Below are positions 57,107 to 64,000 of a stretch of 64,000 nt of DNA, piece after piece. Location: contig CM029383.1 of assembly GCA_017165825.1 (NCBI GenBank), forward strand, positions 7,223,353 through 7,287,352. The letters run 5' to 3'. Source of the stretch: Hepsetus odoe. Taxonomy: Eukaryota; Chordata; Actinopteri; Characiformes; Hepsetidae. The translations under genes were made by a program, and so were the position numbers. Each line of letters opens with the position of its first letter. Within the stretch, counting starts at the first letter, position 1. The notes beneath the pieces were generated by a model. It had not been told where the DNA came from. It did not search any database and saw only the letters and a program-made list of their open reading frames with translations.

Positions 57107-59527
57107 AATGATGACCAGAGCTGATGTGATCAGTAACAGGGCATCGCTGTGAGCACATTAGCTTGCTGGCTAGGATTAATGTGCTCATGTTGATGCCTTT
57201 CTAAGAAGCAACACCGCATCCTTGGCCGCATAATAACCCTCCAGGTCCAGTGTGGTTAGATGTGTGTTAGCCAGCCGCCATGTAAGTTGAAATGAAGCTA
57301 AAATTGCCTTCATTAATATGCCTCATGCTTTTGTGTGGCTACTGCAATTTGGGAATTGGGTGGATAATTAGTGCATCGCTCTGATTTTTAAGCTATCGAC
57401 GGAAAATCTGGAGCAAACAGCAAGGCTGGAAGCCTCCACAGATTCCTCCGAGCGGCCAGGCAGCATGGCCTGGATTTCGCCGCGGCCGTCCTGGGTCCGG
57501 TGCTGTAAGGGAATGGGTTTGAGAAATGGATACACAGGTGCGGAGGGAGCAGCAGGGATCATTCATCAGGGGCCTTGAACAACGCGTGTCGGCACGCTCG
57601 GTTGGAGAGGAGGCATTCATCTCCCCTGGAATGACACACAAAAACAGGTCCGTGGCCCCCGAGACTTCCGCCCCCGCCGCTCGCTCCTGGGAAACCCAAT
57701 CACCAGCGCTCCTCATATCCCTTTGTGTCTAATTAGGTGGTGTGGGAAGAAGTGGATGTGCGATCCAGTGGGGAGGGGGGAAATGCTTTTTCTTAAATTT
57801 TGCATAAGTTCAATTCCATTCCATTCAATTACATTTTTATTAGTGCGGGGCTTTTTCTGATATGCCCCCGAAGCAGCTTGTCCAGAAATCCCGGACGAGA
57901 CCCCTAATGAGCATCGCAGAGGGAGACGGTGTCAGGGAGAACTCCCAAGGAGAAAGACCCTGCGAGGAACCTGCACAAAGGGAGCGCCAGGTAGTGGAAT
58001 TATGATATGAAATTTACAAGTAAGATGAAACAAAAGATGGCTCATCCCAAGGAAAAGATCAGAGAGCTTTTGTTCCCATTGCATGTAGGTCTGAGAAACA
58101 GAACAGCCTCGTAGAGGGCTGTAAATTGTAGGTGGTGGCCTTGGCAAAATACGAAGGAAAATAATAATTACGAGCCGAAGTGTTACCCACTGAGTGGCTG
58201 ATGTTTTGTACGGACGCCCGTGGATCCCGGCTAAGGCTGCAGCGTTGATGTGCTTCGCCTATTCTCTTGAGGTGAGTCACACTGATGCTTTCTGACAAGC
58301 CTCATTCCACTAGAGAGACTCCTCTGTCATGAGGACACTATTGCCCAAACACTTGCCTCGGGGTATCCTCCCCCACTGGCTCGCATTATACAAACAAGAA
58401 GCTAAAAATAACGAGGTAGAAAAGGTAGGAAATGGCATGTTTGAAATAGCCATTAAAAACCGACAGTGATATTTTGCAAAGCTTCAGTGGGTATTTGTTT
58501 AACTCCCAGCTTTTTGACAGCATACAGAGAAGACAAAAAGCAAATATCACTCTCCGTTGCATGCAGATAAACCCTTTTGCAATTTATTTTCTTTAATTCG
58601 TTCCAAATACTACAACGGGTGTCCCGAACAGTCCGTCCAGTTCAATAATTAATGGCTGGAAAAATGAGAAAAGCAGGTCGCTGACTGAAAAGAAACCGGG
58701 ATGAACTTTTGTTTTCCGGGTTTTGTTCGCAGAGGCCTGGCTCAGTCGACTTGGGATCGAGCTGAAAGGAAGCAGCCTGTGCCCACATGAGTCCTAGCAG
58801 AGTTTCCTCCTACGCTCCTCAAAAGCCTACGAGAAAAAAGCCCAGTGTGATCTGCCGCGCCGCACTGCTGCAGACAGTAGCGCAACACCTCCACTAAAAA
58901 GTACTCCCCAGCAAGCCGCAGCACCTGGCGCCCACTGAAAGCAGCCTGCAGGACTTCAGAGGGATTTTATCTGCAAGCTCTCCACAGTCAAGAGGGGATG
59001 AAGGTGGTTAATCACAGGAGGCGACAGGAAGCGACTGTGCAAGTTGTCTGCTGGCGAAAGGAGTGATCCTCAGCCAGTGGCCTGTCATTAAGACAAGCTG
59101 AGATTTCGGCTGAGGTGCCTTGGCAGTGTCACCTGACGTTGAAAGGCTTCCAACACCCCAGGTAGCAGCAAAGATGTTTCCGAAACCAGAGATTAATTAG
59201 AAGCTCACCTACTACCAATTTGTTGGTGCTGTACTGGCAGTCTAGTGTACAGTGTTATACTAGCAGGGCAGAATAAAATGGGACATGTCCCCCTCAATGA
59301 CAGCACTGATTTACCGCCCAGCTAAACCATACCTGAATGAATTTAGTGAAAGTAGTTTGTTTATCTTCAATATGAGCCGTTCTGGGGTAAGAAGTGTCTC
59401 TGGTGAATCCTGGGTTCATTAATTAATTAATTTTTTCCAGAATTCATTGGTAATCCATCATTTAAAAACAGTACAACAATAAAAAATGTAAATAAAATAA
59501 GTGTTTTTTTTGTCAATTAGTTTTATG

Positions 59528-59560
<33 letters not shown>

Positions 59561-61050
59561 TGATTATAAAAATACGATAAACAATATTTATAATTTTTTA
59601 GAAATACTTTTTTTTGTAGTAATAATAATCGTCTTTATTGTTATTTTTAGATTTACTAGTATTGGTACCGATATTGTAATGAATCGAATGATTAATTAAT
59701 GTTATTATTGTTGTTGTTATTATTTCTTATTATCAACAATAATGATAATAATAATAATTAATGACATAACATTAATTAACTATTTGATTCATTACTTTGT
59801 TCATTACAGATAATAATACAGATAATGCAGGTAATTCATTACAGATAATGATAATAATAATTGTAATAATCAAACAATTAAACTAAACATTATTCAGCAT
59901 TCAGCTGGTTAGTATTTATGTTAACTCACTCACTGGTCTCCAGAAAATAAAGCATAAAAGAAAAGTTTAAAAAAGGTTAAAAGGTTGAAGCTAACGATCC
60001 ATAAATACAGTTACCCTGCATCAATAATGCCAGCCAGTCGGCCAATCCAGTTTTTTTCACAGATATCATCGGTATCGGCCAATATTATCACTTACCCGAT
60101 GAATCGGTCAGCCGTCTCGATTAGACCTCTCCTGAAGGAAAACGAAGAATAAACATTACTAATGGGAGTGACCCTAGAATTAAGTCTAAGTGCATGCCCA
60201 AGTGTGCACTGGTAAAACCTGCGGTTCAGAAAAATGGACATAGACTGGACTGGTCAAAATATTATCAAAATTATTCAAGCTGTGACCTTTTTTCACCTGC
60301 TATTACGCTTAAAATGAACATCTGTCAAGCGGTAATCATTTACTGTCTTATCGCAGCCGCGTGACGGGAAAGCAATCAAGGCTCAGTGCAAGAGGAGACC
60401 TTTCCCATTTCATGATAAAATCCATATTTCAGACAAGCACCGACTGCCTGAGACACTGTGCCACTTCGCTTGCCAATAAACGACGGGGCGCGTGATGAGC
60501 AAGGTCACACATAAACACTGTGCGAGCGTCGGGACGCCGGGGTTGAAATGCCGTCAGGCGTGGGAGCGGCGCATGCAAACATTTGATTAGGCTTGATCAG
60601 AGTGTGAGGAGTGGAAGAGGAGGAAAAAGGCAAGCTATTAGATTGCCTAAAAGTCGAGTCTCATTAGACTGTGCCGGAGCTGAACGTTCAATGTGACATT
60701 TAAGTGCTTCACCAGAGGTAACTCCAGCACACATCACTATACACACCACAGGCAAGACAAACAGTGTGGTTTCTCTCTTCTGAGAGGTAGTCAGCCACTA
60801 ATTGGACCCTGCCGTGCCCATGTGAATTGTACCACTTCAATCAACAGCCCTATATCCCAATACTATTGTTCTCTGAGTGCTGGACACGTGGGCCCACAGT
60901 TTAATTCCATAATTTTCAGCCTTAAGGTGATCATCTAGCAGAGCACGTCCCACTGAGGTCCAACATTTGCTTTTTTAGCTTTGCGCTCAGGGCTTCAGTA
61001 CTTAGTTACTGCACTGAAGTGGAGCATTCAGGTATCTGGACTATGTTTGA
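57107..61050. other. gene-poor DNA with an AT-rich core
   Basis: 57360-59200 and 60290-60960 are unique, balanced sequence; 59400-59960 is very AT-rich with an (AT)n run at 59532-59559 and (taa/att)n patches. No gene recognised. Confidence 0.42.
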
Positions 61051-61064
61051 ACCCGCAGCACGGT

Positions 61065-61205
61065 CGTCTCATGGCGTGAAGGGCCTGGGTTCGATTCCCA
61101 GATGGGACGTCCGGGTCAATTATGTGTGGATTGGACATGTTCTCCCCCTGTCTGTGTGGGTTTCCCCTTGGAATGGGTCCTAAATTTGGGAAGGCGATGG
61201 AAAAT
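61065..61205 (+). mobile_element. LINE-type repeat fragment
   Basis: gggcctgggttcgattccca, ggattggacatgttctcccc and ctgtctgtgtgggtttcccc belong to the fish L2-like 3' region (compare its reverse copy at 51503-51815). Confidence 0.6.
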
Positions 61206-62700
61206 AAAAATAAAAAGGTCTTTCCCCACATCTGATAACAAGCTGGAGAGCCATTTCAATGTTCGTAAGCGATTAACCACTAAAACAATATCAGAGATAA
61301 TACCGAAATGAGCTTTATTTTAAATTTTCTTTTTACAGTTCTGATGTTCATGTTCGGAACTGAACTCCCAGCTTTAATAGTCATGGATGTGATTTGCAAC
61401 TATTCATCATTGGAGCATTTCAAGAGTAATTTGCATATTTTCATAAAGCTTAGTTTGACTGCGAGAAGCTTTGTGCCCCCTTGCGGGCAAATTAGGTGAT
61501 AATTTCAACAATAGACGACGGATTTTTTTCCCTTAATGAGCATCTGTACAATAATACAACCTACCGGGACATTGAAAAGAGATCTATCAGCGATTTGGAA
61601 AAATGAAAAATGAACGTAGTACCGTTCGCCTGGTGCCACGAGACCACCTGTTGGAAACTGATTAAGGGTACTCTGCCTGCTAGAACGCCTTCCCGATATG
61701 CTGATGCATTGGGCAAAACCGTGTTTGAGACCATTAGTTAATTAGCAGTTCATAATATCCCTGAGGACAAAAAAATAGGGAGCCCAGAGTGGGCTCTCGG
61801 TATTAGAACCATGTGTCATTAAAGGGAGAAACACTAATTACAGGCCTGGAAGTGTCTGGGGATGACATAACACATCCCTGTGCTCGATACTGTACACACA
61901 CACACACGGCGGTGAAAGGAAATGGGAGGTGTGTACAAAAAATCCTGATCGAATTAGAATTACCTCTGTTACTCCATAATGAGGTAATGGCGGGTACAGC
62001 AGAATGACATTTGCTCTGAAAAGATGCAGCACAAAAGCTTGATATAAAAGGCTTTCACGTGTCGTATTAGGCATATTAGACCTCGGCCGGGCGTCTGCAC
62101 TCAGATCCATGCGTTTGAAAGGCATCTAGACCGCTTAATGAATCGTATGGATGATGTGCATGTTCCAAGAAGCCAAATTAGTCGCATTCTTGACCACCTG
62201 TATGTAACTAGGTTACCGAACCTAAAAGTAAAATCAAGGTGAAATATATTCTGCTCCAACAACGCATCAGCCAAATTGGATGTAATTATCGACTCTGCAA
62301 AGCAGCTGTCTGGCCAGTGGGGTGTCTAAGACACGTCTAAATGTAGAGGAGTCGACAATCTCCGAAGAATGAAAATGAGGCATGTGCTGCATTGGGAGGA
62401 ACCTCTAGCAGAACACCTTCTTTGGAAAAAGATTCAGTGAAAATTCTGATTTACACATTTATGATCCCAAAATATAGTCATACAGGCAACGTGGTGCACA
62501 TTTCACATTTTTTTTTCAGCTATAAGGCTAATAAAGTATTGATTACTCAGTTACTCGGGTACTTGAGTATTCTGGAGTCTCTACTGTATGCATTTATTTT
62601 ATTACTATTTTAGAAAATCATGTTTCTTCTCTTCATCTGAACTTTCTGTTTCTCCCATTTTCAGAATTTTCCTTACTTGACTTGAATCCTCCATTATTTT
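61206..62700. other. unique gene-poor DNA
   Basis: Contains homeodomain-type TAATTA-like words (for example 61737-61744 ttaattag) as well as caaattag motifs; may be regulatory, unproven. No exon seen. Confidence 0.38.
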
Positions 62701-62704
62701 CATT

Positions 62705-63001
62705 TTCCATCACCGTCCCAACATCCAGACCCAATTCAGACTAAATGGGTGAAGAGACGTCCCTCTGTGTCCATCGGTGCAGGACGGAGTGAAGGAGAGT
62801 GAGAGAGAGGACAGGGAGAGTGGACGGTGGAGTTCAGGGTGTGTGGAGTGTGTGTCCGTGATGGAGAACTAGTAGAGACGGTGATGAAAGTGAAGCGGTG
62901 AAGTTCATGTGGATTATTTTCAGTAGATTGTTTTTATTGGAGTTGAAGTTCGAGGCTTTAATAGTCTTTAATTCTATTAATATGGAGTGAGATTCAGTTC
63001 A
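62705..63001 (+). repeat. interspersed repeat, partner of 9653-9960
   Basis: Near-identical to 9653-9960 in the same orientation, with an internal deletion of about 13 bp after cagactaaatggg. Immediately followed by a short unique stretch and the minisatellite at 63054. Confidence 0.85.
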
Positions 63002-63053
63002 CTTTCAGCACAGACAGACGCTCCAGACGTCCTTCAGAGGAGACACGTCTCAC

Positions 63054-63275
63054 TCTACACTCTCAGTACACTCCTGTACTTTTACTTTACACTCTCAGTA
63101 CACTCCTGTACTTTTACTTTACACTCTCAGTACATTCCTGTACTTTTACTTCACACTCTCATTACATTCCTGTACTTTTACTTTACACTCCCAGTACATT
63201 CTTGTATTTTTTACTTAATACTCTCAGTACATTCCTGTACTTTTACTTTATACTCTCAGTACATTCCTGTACTTT
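63054..63275. repeat. ~31-bp minisatellite, reverse complement of the dcps intron 1 array
   Basis: About seven units of tacactctcagtacattcc tgtacttttact type. Read in reverse they match the units at 2609-3017. Confidence 0.9.
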
Positions 63276-63280
63276 TTCAT

Positions 63281-64000
63281 TTGAAGAAGTTCTTACACAG
63301 ATCTAATGTACTCTAATGTATATTTTGCTTGTGTTGCTGCTGCTGTAATACTTGATTGATATTTCTTCCTAATTCTGTTGGTGGTGAATCTGACACTCAG
63401 CATCTGGATGCCCAATCGACAGAGCTAATGGAGAGTTTCCTAAGCTATATCTACAAAGATACTAATAAAACCCTCACTGAATGATGGTACTGCATCTTTC
63501 AAATTCTACTAAATAAACTTAACAGACATCCCAGAATAATTTCATTCCCGTAAATCTTCTGAAAACCTCTAATATATTTGTCCCGTTTTGTCCAGGATGT
63601 CTAGCAGCCCTGTTAATTGGTTGTCAATGCGCAACACTAATTACAGCTCATTTCTTTCACTTGTTGGCTGCAGGTCCATCGCTGCAACCTAGCTGATCGC
63701 TTTTGGGGAATGAATGCTTGCTTTAAGCCTTTATAGATATCTCTCTGGCTGACATCTTGTTAAAAAGATGCCCGGCGATGAAACATTTTGATTTCCTGAC
63801 ACTCATCTCGGCCATCACAGGTGGACGTGCTAATCGTGCAACATCAAGCCCAGGCCCGTGGCCTTTGAGGCCGTCAACGTGCTCCAGACGGATGCCGTTC
63901 ACAGGTGCCATACGAGGGATGCACTTGACTGACTCGCTCTCAGATCGTCAGATGGCGGCGTGCTGATATGTGGAGACAGACGCCTGCCGTCCGAGCCTCT
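63281..64000. other. unique DNA at the right edge
   Basis: No gene recognised. A 69-codon plus frame at 63757-63966 has no similarity I know and no splice context. Confidence 0.4.

Overview
The window is genomic DNA of a ray-finned fish, almost certainly a teleost. It has intron-split vertebrate genes with GT-AG junctions, including a fish-specific pituitary hormone gene (somatolactin) and a 6-4 photolyase-type cryptochrome (lost from placental mammals). It also carries fish-type Tc1 transposon relics, tRNA-derived SINEs with L2-like tails, and very abundant micro- and minisatellites. One ambiguous base (n) sits at 21006, so this is an assembled draft.

The left 15 kb hold three genes. A cry5-like 6-4 photolyase/cryptochrome gene lies on the minus strand and runs off the left edge (three coding exons seen). 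It is head to head with dcps, the mRNA scavenger decapping enzyme (plus strand, six complete exons, 325 residues). About 7 kb further on, kcnj1 (ROMK/Kir1.1 potassium channel) has its core reading frame in one uninterrupted exon (377 residues). At 23.1-26.3 kb a complete five-exon somatolactin gene lies on the minus strand, convergent with kcnj1. DCPS and KCNJ1 are both on human 11q24, so the block looks like a conserved vertebrate neighbourhood plus the fish-only hormone gene. The four products do not form a pathway: DNA repair or light biology, mRNA decay, renal or ionocyte K+ transport, and a pituitary hormone.

From about 26.4 kb to the end (37 kb) I find no convincing protein-coding exon; one 83-bp exon-like segment at 31206-31288 is listed as a weak candidate. 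This part alternates repeats (SINEs, Tc1-derived elements, L2-like tails, tetranucleotide mosaics, (CA)n) with long non-repetitive stretches, and reads like a gene desert or the large intron of a neighbouring gene.

The mobile-element record is the richest part: about 21 copies of one tRNA-like SINE, one of which forms part of the splice-acceptor tract of somatolactin exon 5; a Tc1 copy nested in a SINE; a Tc1-derived non-autonomous family carrying a 69-bp repeat in one to five copies; a ~300-bp near-identical repeat at 9.65 and 62.7 kb; and a ~32-bp minisatellite shared by dcps intron 1 and the far right end. Two striking perfect inverted repeats (53997-54033 and 42140-42263) are also present. 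I found no system that I can call new with confidence.
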